Positions 7,682 to 17,200 of a DNA stretch of 64,000 nt are shown here, one piece after another. The stretch's first letter is position 1, and every line of letters starts with the position of its first letter. Below the pieces are notes generated by a model that had not been told where the DNA came from, searched no databases, and worked only from the letters and a program-made list of their open reading frames with translations. The stretch lies in the NCBI RefSeq assembly GCF_004341625.1, contig NZ_SLZG01000017.1:45871-109870 (forward strand). The letters are read 5' to 3'. The DNA comes from Rhizobium sp. BK376 (GTDB lineage Bacteria > Pseudomonadota > Alphaproteobacteria > Rhizobiales > Rhizobiaceae). The position numbers were made by a program, and so were the translations under genes.

Positions 7682-9487
7682 AACCCCGGTATCAGCTCGG
7701 GTGGCATCAGCGGCGGCTATAACCAGGGCACGATCACGGGCGATTACGCCAACGTATCGCAGCAAAGCGGCATCTTTGCCGGCGCTGGCGGCTATCACGT
7801 CGATACCGACGGCACCATCGAGCTTGCCGGCGGCTTTATTGGCTCGACCGCCGATCCCAAGAATAACGATCTGACGGCCAACCAGATCCTTTATTCCAAC
7901 ATCGAAAACTCGATGTCGGCCTCCTCAACGAGCTACGGCTTCAGCCTGATCGGTGCCGGCATTCCCGTCCCGGTCGTCGGCCAGCCGGCCAAGCAAGACG
8001 ATCATGGCGAGACGCTGGCGACGATTACGCCTGGCAACTGGAACTTGACGAACCAGCAGCAGGATCTCTCCGGGCTCAACACCGACGCCTCCAAAGCCAG
8101 CACCCAGGTCGATCCTTTCGACATCGACAAGCTGAAGGCCCAGCAGCAAAGTGCGGCGGCGCTGTCGCAACTGATGAATATGGCAATCGGCTATCTCGGG
8201 CAGAAGTACGGGCTCGCCGATGGTGGCTCCGAAAAGGTCGCGCTGCATGCGGCCGCTGGTGCACTCACTGCTCTAATCTCAGGTGGCAGCGTTAGCACAG
8301 GCGCGCTGTCCGGCGCTGCGCAGGAGCTGATTGGCGCAGTTGTCGACAAGGCACTCGCAGACAATCCCGATCTTACACAGGACGAGCGCAATGCGCTTGG
8401 TCAATGGGCCTCCGTTCTGGTTGGCATGGCGGCCGGTGGCACGCAAGGTGCTGCTACCGCGCTGGACGCGGAAAAGTATAACCGGCAGCTGCACATCGAT
8501 GAGGCCAACCTTATCAAGAACAATGCGGCGCAGTTCGCCTATGATCAGCGTCTTTGCGGCAACGCCACTAGTCCCTCCGGCTGCAGTCAGGATGCGGTCA
8601 ATGTCGCCATCGGCGAACTAACAATGCAGGCGCTGAAGCAGGTTGACGCGACAGCCGCCGACGTGACGCAGGACAGCGCTGCGGCGGCATTCCTTGATAG
8701 TATAGCGCCTCGTGATACCGCATGTGCACCAGGCGGCACCAACTGCTATTATTTCCATGCTTACGGCGATGAGTACCAGGACGCGACGATCAACTCCCAG
8801 TATTTTGCCCGGGTGCTCAACCTCTATAATCTTGCCTCGCAGGTTTATGCCACAGAGCACACTACGTCCAAGGACTTTGCGGGCGAGCTCGACAGCGCCG
8901 CACAAACGATCACCGGAGCCGCTCAGGCTAGGGCAGCCGTCGACAAGGCTTTGGCGACTTGGGAGGTCATAAATGGAGTTTTCATTGGTGCAGCCACAAG
9001 TGGGGCACCTGCGACAGCTATCAACCAATCCCTTGGATTCGAATTCGAACCGCTGAGTGGTTCAGCTTATACGGGAGCGAATAACACAGCACTTTCGCCA
9101 TCCCAGCAAGCTAGGGCTTGGCAGGGAAGCGGCTACTATCCAGGCGTCGATAACTATGTCGATATTCTGCTGTCGGGTGGAAGCTATGTAGTGGGGGCCG
9201 CACCGGGTCAATCAGTGTATTACACCACTCTGCAAGGCTATTTGGCCACCGGCGGTACTGCAAAGGGGTATTACAATGCGCTTCAGATAAAGCCCAACAC
9301 TGATGTACCTTATCCGCCGTACCGAGACGGCGTTACGATATACCAGGTGAACGGGAACACATCGGCTGCATATAGTTCCGCAACCACGGCAAACCCGGTG
9401 TGGGGCAGTGGCGGGGCTCCGCAGTTTTTTATACCCGACTTTAAGAATTCGCTGGTGCCGCTGTTTTCCATTCCGTTCAAGGATTAA
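7682..9487 (+). CDS. Orphan CdiA C-terminal toxin module (5'-truncated)
   Basis: The open frame begins without a start codon at about 7682 (GISSGGISGGYNQGTITGDY) and is nearly identical in protein to the region of the main CdiA encoded from about 42004. The likeness holds through GFSLIGAGIPVPVVGQPAKQ, NWNLTNQQQDLSGLNTDASK and the helical segment KVALHAAAGALTALISGG. The two proteins part after the ALDAEKYNRQLHIDEA boundary, near base 8500. The remaining ~330 residues are unique and end in a region starting GYYPGVDNYVDILLSGGSYV, the presumed toxin. The toxin activity was not identified. ATG 7913 is the first in-frame methionine, but a complete exoprotein N-terminus is absent, so it is silent unless recombined into a full cdiA. 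An immunity gene follows four bases later. Confidence 0.75.
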   Translation, partial: NPGISSGGISGGYNQGTITGDYANVSQQSGIFAGAGGYHVDTDGTIELAGGFIGSTADPKNNDLTANQILYSNIENSMSASSTSYGFSLIGAGIPVPVVGQPAKQDDHGETLATITPGNWNLTNQQQDLSGLNTDASKASTQVDPFDIDKLKAQQQSAAALSQLMNMAIGYLGQKYGLADGGSEKVALHAAAGALTALISGGSVSTGALSGAAQELIGAVVDKALADNPDLTQDERNALGQWASVLVGMAAGGTQGAATALDAEKYNRQLHIDEANLIKNNAAQFAYDQRLCGNATSPSGCSQDAVNVAIGELTMQALKQVDATAADVTQDSAAAAFLDSIAPRDTACAPGGTNCYYFHAYGDEYQDATINSQYFARVLNLYNLASQVYATEHTTSKDFAGELDSAAQTITGAAQARAAVDKALATWEVINGVFIGAATSGAPATAINQSLGFEFEPLSGSAYTGANNTALSPSQQARAWQGSGYYPGVDNYVDILLSGGSYVVGAAPGQSVYYTTLQGYLATGGTAKGYYNALQIKPNTDVPYPPYRDGVTIYQVNGNTSAAYSSATTANPVWGSGGAPQFFIPDFKNSLVPLFSIPFKD

Positions 9488-9491
9488 ACAA

Positions 9492-9917
9492 ATGATATGC
9501 AATATAGACAGGAGTGACGGCTCCATTTTTTTGGAGGAAGGGCGGGTGCTTGCCCGGAACACAAGCCTTCATCAGGTTCTTGATATGGGTTTTGCGGTAT
9601 GGAACGATTGGGAGGTAAATACTGGCTGGCGGCACATTTCGATTACGAATATTCTCATTCTGGGAAGACCAGCCTCAGCCATGCTGAGCTTTTTCCGCGA
9701 GGAGCTGAAGAAGGTTTTTTTTGTATTGCTGGATCAGGATCGCACTGATCCCGAAAAAGTTCGACAGCACCACGATAAGGTATTGATTGCCGCGTTTGGC
9801 CCTCCACACTCCCGCGACATTCACGGGTTTATAAAATATGCGTTTGCTTGGGGTAGTATCGAATCTTCGTACGATCCACGTGGCGTCGAGTCGAACATAA
9901 TTCTAACCTGGACATAA
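9492..9917 (+). CDS. Candidate immunity protein of orphan CDI module
   Basis: 141 residues, starting ATG 9492 only four bases after the toxin stop; the frame is open further upstream but overlaps the toxin. It is a small soluble protein with no signal peptide or membrane segment, beginning MICNIDRSDGSIFLEEGRV. It has no family I can name. Position and size are those of a CdiI-type immunity protein, which would bind and neutralise the cognate toxin tip in the cytoplasm. A/T content is higher than the haemagglutinin DNA on either side, as is usual for exchangeable toxin/immunity cassettes. Confidence 0.6.
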   Translation: MICNIDRSDGSIFLEEGRVLARNTSLHQVLDMGFAVWNDWEVNTGWRHISITNILILGRPASAMLSFFREELKKVFFVLLDQDRTDPEKVRQHHDKVLIAAFGPPHSRDIHGFIKYAFAWGSIESSYDPRGVESNIILTWT

Positions 9918-10425
9918 GTCCGCCGCCAACGTCGCCTTCGCCGGTCTGAAGGCCTATCAGGCGCTCTCCAATCTCACCGACTGTATCAATGCCGGCAATC
10001 TCGCTTCCGTCTCGCTGACGGCCGGCTTCACTAGTCGAAGAACGAGACGTCGGTTTCAACCTCGACGCCAGTGCTGCCGACGTTATCGGGCAGCTCGGTT
10101 GACATTTCGACCAATGGTGATTTCGTCAGCCGCGGCCTGCAGATATCGGCCAACAATATCGACATGGCCGGGGCCCATGCGACGACCGATGCCTCTTCGC
10201 ATAGCGAGTCGGCGGGCGCCAGCATCGGCGTCTCGGTCGGTGTCGGCATTGGCGGCGCCACGGGGATCACCCCGACGGCCAGCGTCTCGGCTGGTCAATC
10301 GAAATCGTCGAGCTCCTCGACGACGCAAGTGATCTCCACCGTCAGCGCCTCGAACAACATCACCTTTGTCTCGAAGGGCGATACGACGCTCAACAACACC
10401 GTCTTCTCGGCAGACACGATAAACG
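9918..10425 (+). pseudogene. Filamentous haemagglutinin remnant, frameshifted
   Basis: Translation gives SAANVAFAGLKAYQALSNLT and SVSLTAGFT. After a one-base shift near 10035 it continues SKNETSVSTSTP, GSSVDISTNGDFVSRGLQIS and SKSSSSSTTQVISTVSA. This parallels the main CdiA around 41330-41720 (VLAGVNGYNALQS, ISLTAGYSFSESS, GSSVTIIAQSGDVVGRGVQI). It has no start and is cut at 10426 by IS66. A piece of exoprotein body downstream of an immunity gene is the arrangement left by insertion or recombination of toxin cassettes. Confidence 0.75.
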
Positions 10426-10438
10426 GTAAGCGGTGTTC

Positions 10439-11971
10439 TCAGGCCACAGGTTTGAGTTCCTGCTTTGCGGCATAGGCCCATGGCAGCAGTTCATCGATCT
10501 GGCTGTTCGAATGGCCGTTGACGATCCTGATGAGGACGTCTGAGAGATAGGCCAGAGGCTCGACTTGGTTTACCTTGGCGGTCTCGATGAGTGATGCGAT
10601 GGTTGCCCAATGCTCGGCCCCGGCATCGGAACCAGCAAATAATGCATTCTTGCGATTGAGGGCGATCGGCCTGATGGACCGCTCGACAATGTTGGAGTCG
10701 ATCTCGATCCGGCCGTCGTCGATGAACCGGGTCAAACCATCCCATCGTGACAAGGTGTACCGGATCGCTTCGGCCAGCTTCGTCTTCTGGCTGATGAGGC
10801 CGAGCTGTTCGGTGAGCCAGGGCGCGAGGCTATCGGTGATCAGGCGGCTCTTTTCCAGGCGTATGGCGCTGCGCTCCCCGTGGGGCCGCCCACGTATCTC
10901 ATCTTCGATCCTGTAAAGTTCGGCGATGCGCCTGAGCGCCTCGCTGGCAATGGGTGCCGGACCGGCAGCGGCCAGTTCATAGAAGCGGCGGCGAACATGG
11001 CTCCAGCAGAAAGCCAGCGACACGGTGTTCTTTGCCGCCAGCGGGCGATATCCACTGTAGCCATCGACCTGCAGGACGCCGACGAAGCCGTCGAGATGGG
11101 CCATCGGCCGTTCGCCTTTGCGATCTGGCGCATAGACATAGGCGACACCGGGCGGATCATTTCCCTGCCACGGCCGGTCATCACGCGCATAGGCCCAGAG
11201 CTGCCCGGTCTTGGTCTTGCCACGCCCCGGGTCGAGCACTGGGGCTGTCGTCTCGTCGGCGAAGAGCTTGGACGATGACTTCAAATGATCGAGCAGCCGC
11301 TGATGGACCGGACGCAGATGCCAGGCCGCGCGACCGACCCAGTCGGCGAGCGTCGAACGGTCGAGGTCGATGCCCTGGCGCTTGTAGATTTGTGCCTGGC
11401 GATACAGTGGCAAATGATCGGCATATTTGGAAACCAGAACCTGGGCGATGGTTGCCTCGGTCGGAATGCCGCCTTCGATCAGCCTTGCCGGGGCCGGAGC
11501 CTGGACCACGACTTCTTCACAGACCCGGCAGGCATACTTCGGGCGGCGCACGACCAGGACGCGGAACTGGGCAGGCACAATGTCGAGCTTCGCGCTGACA
11601 TCCTCGCCGATCCGATGCAGGTCATTGTGGCAACAGGGGCAGGAATGGTCATCGATATCGACGACCACGTCGAAGCGCGGCAGATGCGCTGGCAGCGAAC
11701 CCCGGTTGGTGCGTCGTTTGGCGACCTGTGCCTGGCGAAGAGCAGTGGAGGCCTGTTCCTTCTCTTCCAGCCCGGCAGCCTCGACCTGTTCGGCCTCTTC
11801 AAGCCCAAGCAGAAGCTGGTCCTCGGGAAGCGTCTCGGCACGGCGGCCGAAGCGGTGACGCTGTAATTCCTTGATGATCTGACGAAGGCGGGCATTCTCT
11901 GCCTCGCGCGAAAGCACCATCGCTTTCAGCGCGTTCAGGTCATCCGGAAGCTCGTCCACCGTCATCGTCAT
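10439..11971 (-). CDS. tnpC: IS66 transposase TnpC
   Basis: 510 residues, the normal size. N-terminal coiled coil (LKAMVLSREAENARLRQIIK) with leucine-zipper character. A zinc-finger region follows with CPCCHNDLHRIGED and YACRVCEE. The DDE core has SSKLFADETTAPVLDPGRGK, LQVDGYSGYRPLA, and RSIRPIALNRKNALFAGSD at the C-terminal IS66 domain. It catalyses movement of IS66 elements, needing TnpA and TnpB. Intact. Confidence 0.92.
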   Translation of the reverse strand: MTMTVDELPDDLNALKAMVLSREAENARLRQIIKELQRHRFGRRAETLPEDQLLLGLEEAEQVEAAGLEEKEQASTALRQAQVAKRRTNRGSLPAHLPRFDVVVDIDDHSCPCCHNDLHRIGEDVSAKLDIVPAQFRVLVVRRPKYACRVCEEVVVQAPAPARLIEGGIPTEATIAQVLVSKYADHLPLYRQAQIYKRQGIDLDRSTLADWVGRAAWHLRPVHQRLLDHLKSSSKLFADETTAPVLDPGRGKTKTGQLWAYARDDRPWQGNDPPGVAYVYAPDRKGERPMAHLDGFVGVLQVDGYSGYRPLAAKNTVSLAFCWSHVRRRFYELAAAGPAPIASEALRRIAELYRIEDEIRGRPHGERSAIRLEKSRLITDSLAPWLTEQLGLISQKTKLAEAIRYTLSRWDGLTRFIDDGRIEIDSNIVERSIRPIALNRKNALFAGSDAGAEHWATIASLIETAKVNQVEPLAYLSDVLIRIVNGHSNSQIDELLPWAYAAKQELKPVA

Positions 11972-12042
11972 AGATTAAGAACAGCATATTTTGCCGCTCG
12001 GAACGAGAGGCCGGATGGTGCTGATTCAATTGGTCGCGGCCA

Positions 12043-12399
12043 TCATCCGGCCCTTACCGGCGTTCGCGCTTCGCTCGGCGCATGCACGCGTTTCCAGTCC
12101 AATCCCTCGAACAGAGCCGAGAACTGGGCGGCAGTCAGATGCATCGCGCCGTCCTGCATTCGAGGCCAATGGAACTCGCCATCCTCAAGCCGCTTGGCGA
12201 CCAGGCACACGCCACTGCCGTCCCAGAAGATCAGCTTGATCCGGTCGGTTCGTTTGGCTCGGAACACATAGATCGTGCCCGAGAATGGGTCGGCACCCAT
12301 TTCGGCCTTCACCAGCGCCGCCAATCCTTCAGCACCTTTGCGGAAGTCGACGGGCTTGGTGGCAATCATCACCTTCACCGCACCGGACGGACCAATCAC
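12043..12399 (-). CDS. tnpB: IS66 accessory protein TnpB
   Basis: 118 residues, matching the IS66 Orf2-like family. The diagnostic sequence KVMIATKPVDFRKGAEGLAA is near the N-terminus, followed by FRAKRTDRIKLIFWDGSG and LEDGEFHWPR. It is required for transposition, though its biochemical role is unsettled. It overlaps the tnpA stop by four bases, indicating translational coupling. Confidence 0.92.
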   Translation of the reverse strand: MIGPSGAVKVMIATKPVDFRKGAEGLAALVKAEMGADPFSGTIYVFRAKRTDRIKLIFWDGSGVCLVAKRLEDGEFHWPRMQDGAMHLTAAQFSALFEGLDWKRVHAPSEARTPVRAG

Positions 12400-12827
12400 G
12401 ATGATGCCTTCAAGGCCTGAATGACGGCAGCAATGGTTGCGGTATCCGCGCCAGACGTGATCCTGACGATCGCGTCGCCAATCTCCAGCTCTATAGCGGT
12501 AGCTGGGGATGCATTCTTCGTCATCGCCTTTCGCGGCTTCGGACGCCGCTCTGCTGAGCTATCGATCACCGCTGGCACAAACATCGGCGGCAAGGCTTGC
12601 TCCGCCTGCTTTCGCACCTGCCGCCGCCAGGTGAACAATTGCCCCGGCGACAACCCATGCCGCCGCGCAACAGCACTGACTGACATCTCGCCGCTATAGC
12701 TCTCCGCGATAATTTGATCCTTTTCCTCGTCGCTCCAGTCGCGGCGGCGGCCTGCTCCGGTGAAAACTTCAAACCGTTGCACCGGCACGTCCACACTGGT
12801 GCTATGCGTAAACCCTGTAATCGTCAT
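12396..12827 (-). CDS. tnpA: IS66 protein TnpA (helix-turn-helix)
   Basis: 143 residues. A helix-turn-helix of the transposase_8/IS3-IS911 OrfA type is visible: DWSDEEKDQIIAESYSGE, then SVSAVARRHGLSPGQLFTWR. It is the first gene of the IS66 operon, reading leftwards from the right end. It probably binds the element ends. Confidence 0.9.
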   Translation of the reverse strand: MTITGFTHSTSVDVPVQRFEVFTGAGRRRDWSDEEKDQIIAESYSGEMSVSAVARRHGLSPGQLFTWRRQVRKQAEQALPPMFVPAVIDSSAERRPKPRKAMTKNASPATAIELEIGDAIVRITSGADTATIAAVIQALKASS

Positions 12828-12904
12828 ATGTCGAAGCCTCGTTCGGCCACAACATCAACAATCCGACCCTGATCCGGAAGGTGGGGTGAAGACACCGCTT
12901 ACAA

Positions 12905-13096
12905 ATGGGCAGTATTTATAATATTTATAACGATATTTCGATCGCACTGATGATTGTCGCGGCGGCAATTTTGTTCCCGCTGATGAAATACAAATCCGTT
13001 GATAGTATTCCGAAAAGACAAATGATGATAACCGCAGCGATATTCATCACGGTCGTAATGATGTTAATTGTAAGAATGCCATATTCTATAAATTAA
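12905..13096 (+). CDS. Small two-helix membrane protein, copy 1
   Basis: 63 residues with two hydrophobic helices (SIALMIVAAAILFPLM and ITAAIFITVVMMLIVRM) separated by a basic loop containing SIPKRQ. It is a paralogue of the protein at 13846-14037, sharing length, helix layout, the loop pattern (K.SVDSIPKR against RDSKEIPKK) and its place upstream of an RTX-type N-terminus. The ATG lies two bases from the IS66 end, so the native promoter and ribosome binding site are gone and the first residues may be altered. Function unknown. Confidence 0.55.
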   Translation: MGSIYNIYNDISIALMIVAAAILFPLMKYKSVDSIPKRQMMITAAIFITVVMMLIVRMPYSIN

Positions 13097-13218
13097 AAGA
13101 TATGTATATTGCGTTAATATTCATTATAGAGAAATAATAATTATAAGAACGGGATTTATATCTGATTTTTTGTAGTGGATCGCGCAAAAATACCAGCAGC
13201 GAAGTCGAGGAGATGACT

Positions 13219-13380
13219 ATGTCAGAATTGCCCCCATCGCCAATCGGAAGTGGCTATTACTTTCAGGGCTTTTTTGTCTCATATTCGAGAGGAATTGGCA
13301 CCGATGGAGAGCCGAGCACTAGCGTGGGCATATAGGCTGAGATCTTCGGCGCAGGCGGTGAGATGCGAGAAACTGGCCTG
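13219..13380 (+). pseudogene. Broken duplicate of the RTX protein N-terminus
   Basis: Behind the ribosome binding site GAGGAGATG, ATG 13219 opens a frame MSELPPSPIGSGYY...GIGTDGEPSTSVGI that stops at 13335. Reading past the stop gives AEIFGAGGEM. This parallels the start of the 1,894-residue RTX protein at 14227: MSDVPPPPVGSGFY, GKGTDGATSVSFGI, then SLFGAGSAGG. It was too short to be scored as an ORF but is clearly a decayed duplicate. Confidence 0.75.
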
Positions 13381-13845
13381 AGGCTTTAAACTACTTTTTT
13401 CTCAATCTGTTCCTCTTTTTGTGGATCCGTTCTCAACAGGCGGCATTTAACGCATTCCAGAAGCGAATTCTCGGTGGAAGCTCATTATGGGTTCCGTCAA
13501 AATCTAGGGCTTGTAGACCTATGGAATATACGATCAAATGCACGCTATGATAAGGTGAGTTGGTGAGTGAAATCGACTTTGGGTTTCGTATGGATGTTGT
13601 GTGTGAACACGCAACTCAATCGTGTTCTACCGGGGCATTTCCGAAACCGATTTCAATCGCGCTGGTGAAGGTTGCGGATGTCGCTTTGTTCAAAGGAAGC
13701 AATTCCTGCAAACTTAGGTTTGATGCTACGAAAGAGAATAGATGCGCGCGACTTGCGCAGGTTAAAGTCAGAATGTAGCGGTGCAGCCCAAAATAAAAAA
13801 TGAGTTTTGAGATATAATTCAAGGTTAAATTTGGTTGAGGAATAG
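13381..13845. other. Intergenic stretch, A/T-rich, no supported gene
   Basis: It lies between the RTX N-terminal remnant and the second small membrane protein gene. One 72-codon frame (13560-13778) lacks any recognisable pattern or start signal. This is most likely decayed DNA of the duplicated unit. Confidence 0.4.
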
Positions 13846-14037
13846 ATGGAAAGCGGGATCAACATTTACTCTATTATCGAGTTTGCGATAGTAGTCATAA
13901 TAATTTTATCAGCTATCCCATTTTCTAAATACAGGGACTCAAAAGAAATACCTAAGAAGAAAGCAGCGATCACAATAATTTGCTTACTTCCACTATTAAT
14001 TTTGTTCGCTTATTTGGCGCCCTATGCGGTCAAGTAG
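13846..14037 (+). CDS. Small two-helix membrane protein, copy 2
   Basis: 63 residues, with hydrophobic helices IEFAIVVIIILSAIPF and AAITIICLLPLLILFAYLA around a charged loop KYRDSKEIPKKK. It is paralogous to the protein at 12905-13096. The start has GAGG a few bases upstream (GGTTGAGGAATAG then ATG). It stands 190 bases before the RTX gene on the same strand. The conserved pairing suggests a role linked to that secreted protein, for example in the inner membrane at the type I exporter, or as a self-protection or holin-like factor; this is inference only. Confidence 0.6.
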   Translation: MESGINIYSIIEFAIVVIIILSAIPFSKYRDSKEIPKKKAAITIICLLPLLILFAYLAPYAVK

Positions 14038-14092
14038 GGAGCCTTCCATTGCTGCCGAATTTTTTCGCCGTTTGCCCGAAAACATTGAGTGT

Positions 14093-14122
14093 GATGTGAA
14101 TGATTTGTTGATCTATCACATC
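14093..14122. promoter_or_regulatory. Inverted repeat upstream of the RTX gene
   Basis: GATGTGA at 14093-14099 and TCACATC at 14116-14122 form perfect seven-base arms 16 bases apart, about 105 bases before the RTX start. The spacing fits a dimeric regulator binding two major grooves. No regulator can be named, and a chance occurrence is possible. Confidence 0.3.
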
Positions 14123-14226
14123 GATGTGTGGGTGACGCGGCGATTGCAAGTCGGGCCCTTTCTTAGGCTGCGTGTGTAAAATTAGCGTGCGCAAAGGCGA
14201 TTACAAATTCAACTTGGAGGAAGGCT

Positions 14227-17200
14227 ATGTCAGATGTCCCACCACCACCAGTAGGAAGTGGATTCTACGGTCAAGCAGCGTTTATTACGGTGGCCATTGG
14301 CAAAGGCACAGACGGCGCGACGAGTGTCAGCTTCGGGATCCAATCGAGTTTGTTTGGCGCGGGTTCTGCCGGAGGGTATACGTGGAGTGGTGGAAATGGC
14401 GGTTCGTCGGTATTTGTTGAGGGGGGTATTGCTTCCCCGTCCGGTACGCCAGGTCCGTCATGGTCTGCCATGTATGATCTATATTCAGGGCATGTATTTT
14501 TTTCTGAAGGAGGAGGCTGGACCGATCTCATAGAAGGGGGCATCTATCAGGAGTTTCCTTCCTGGAATGAATTTAAGCAGTGGTATAACGACAATTTTCC
14601 CAACGACCCGCAGCCGCCGGACAATCCGCCGGCACCGGACTCTGGGTCATCTGGATCTTCTGGATCGGGCGGGGGGAGCGGCTCTGGTGGACCTGAAGAT
14701 GGAGGGTCGACTGGTCTTTTGCAGCCGATCCCAGCTCCAGGTCTTCCAACAGGGGCCCCCAGCCCGTATGTCGACCCGCTCGTGCTAGATCTTTCAGGCG
14801 CAGGAATTACTCTTTCCTCACCAAACGCTTCAGTCGCACATTTTGACTTCACTGGATCGGGATTTGCGATCAAGACAGGATGGATAGCGCCGGGTGAAGG
14901 TCTTTTGGTGCTGGATGATGGCAATAATGACGGCGTAGTTACGGCTTCGGAATTGCTCGGGGCTAAAAGCGGCAGCGCTTTCAGCGATTTGTCTCAGCTG
15001 GACTCTAACGGGGATGGTGTGATTGATAATCGCGATCCGGCCTTTGCTAACCTTAAAGTATGGGTCGACGATGGTTTGGACGGGGCTTCTTCAACTGGGG
15101 AGCTGTACAGTCTCGCGGACCTTGGAATTACTGCGATCAATTTGATAAGCACCCCTGAGAACAAAACCATCGGCGATAATATCGTGGTGACCTCGGGAAG
15201 CTTTACTATCAATCGACTTGATCCCTCGACTGGTGAAGCTGGAATTGTAACCGCGTCGATGGCGGAAGTTGATTTCGCGACCAATCGCCAACTTAGCGTC
15301 TATACACCGCCCGCCGATTTCACCTACAACTCTGACGCTCTCCTTCTGCCCGAAATTGTCGGCTATGGGACAATGCCGAACCTGCGCGTGGCTATGTCCC
15401 AAAATTCAGATCTGTTACTTGATGTGAAGAATCTTGTTCTGAATTCGGGATCAATGTCGTATTCCGACTTTGATACGGCGTTTCAGGCAATGGTTATTGA
15501 GTGGGCGGGTGCGGCCGGGATCGCTCCCTCGAGCAGTGGGCAATATGTCGACGCTCGCCATCTCGCTGTAGTCTATGCATTTTATGGGATCGACCCTGCA
15601 ACGGATCCCTCGTTTAGCGCGGATCCCAATTGGCATAATGGACCAGACGTTTTCGAGCCCCTCTATCGTAAGATAGTTGATGCGCTTGAAACCAGGTTCA
15701 CCAGCCAGGTTGTGATAAGTCAACTGCTCAATGGTGTCGATCCTAGCGTAATCATCGGCGATCCTCTCGCTGCATTTTTGAATGTTCAATACGATGTAGC
15801 GACAGATCGCATCTCGGTTGATTTCCCTCACCTGGTTGAGACTATGGCGGAGCTTGCGCCACCGGACGGCACCCTTGCTACGGCATACTGGAATAAGGCG
15901 CTGTCGTTTGTTTCGGGTCTCAAAGTAGATTTCGAAAGCGACGCGACCTTCGATGCGATGCTTATTTCCTCGTGTGCTCATAGTAGCCTGACGAGCCAAA
16001 CGATAGCCTTGTTTCAACAGTTGATCGATACGCCGTTTATTATTGGGTCATCTGGTCAAGACTCGTTGGTCGGAAGCACAGCTTCGGAAATCTTCCTTGG
16101 AGGCGCCGGCGACGACACGCTTACGGGCGGCGATGGGAACGACACCTATGTCTACGCCCGTGGTGATGGCAACGACATCATCAACGAGCTTTCCGACACG
16201 AGCAACGCTGACCGGTTGGTCTTCACCAACATCAATGCTGCCAATATAGTCCTGAGCACCAACGGCGCGGATATCACCATCCAGATCCTTGAAAGTGCGG
16301 CAGGTGCCGGCGACGGCGGCAGCATCGTGCTGAAGTCCAGCTTCAACTCCCGCTATACGGACGCGATCGAGAAGATGGTCTTTGCCGACGGTACGTCCTG
16401 GACGATCGCCCAGATCAGGGCAAAGATCATCGATCAGCAGGGCACATCCGGCAACGACACGATCGTCGGCTCCAACAACAACGATACCTTCACGGGACGG
16501 GGCGGCAACGACACGCTGACCGGCGGCGATGGCAACGACACCTATATCTACACTCGCGGCGATGGTGTTGACACGATCAACGAGGCGAGGTTCTCGGGAA
16601 CCGCCGACAAACTGGTGTTTGCCAACATCGATCCGGATGAGGTGAGCCTGGCGCGCAACGGCGATGAAGTGACGTTGGTGATTGGCGAGAGCACACCGGG
16701 CGCCGGAGACGGTGGCTCGGTGCTGATCAAGAGTGGACTAAACGGCAGCTTCCAGGTTGGCGTCGAGCAGATCGTCTTTGCCGACGGCACCACGTGGACA
16801 CCACAGAGTATGCGCGATCAGCTTCTGACCAGTACGGCTGCGGATGAGACGTTTGTCGGCTTTAGCAGCAGTGATACGTACCGCTACGCTCGCGGGGATG
16901 GTCATGACACGATCAATGAGGCGACGTTCTCCGGAACTGCCGACAGGCTGCTATTTGCCGATATCAATCCAGATGATGTCAGCCTAGTGCGCAACGGCGA
17001 TGACGTGACGCTGGTGATCGGCGAGAGCACACCGGGTGCCGGAGACGGTGGCTCGGTGCTGATCAAGAATGGACTAAACGGCCTCAATCAGGTTGGCGTC
17101 GAGCAGATCGTCTTTGCCGATGGCACCGTGTGGACGCCGCAGAGCATGAGTGTGGCGATATTAGCTGCAGCCTCATCCTCAGGAAACGATACGATCACCG

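Larger units (their letters stand above)
10426..12902 (-). mobile_element. IS66-family insertion sequence
   Basis: Complete element with tnpA, tnpB and tnpC. The ends are inverted repeats: GTAAGCGGTGTTCTCAGGCC at 10426 and the complement GTAAGCGGTGTCTTCACCCC ending at 12902. IS66 elements normally make 8-bp target duplications. Here the flanks are GATAAACG and AAATGGGC, which do not match, so DNA next to one end has been deleted or exchanged. Left of it is haemagglutinin remnant, right of it the first small membrane protein gene. Confidence 0.9.

Noticed and set aside
13560..13778. 72-codon frame between the two small membrane protein genes
   Set aside because: No start signal, no motif, and overlapping antisense frames; probably decayed DNA.
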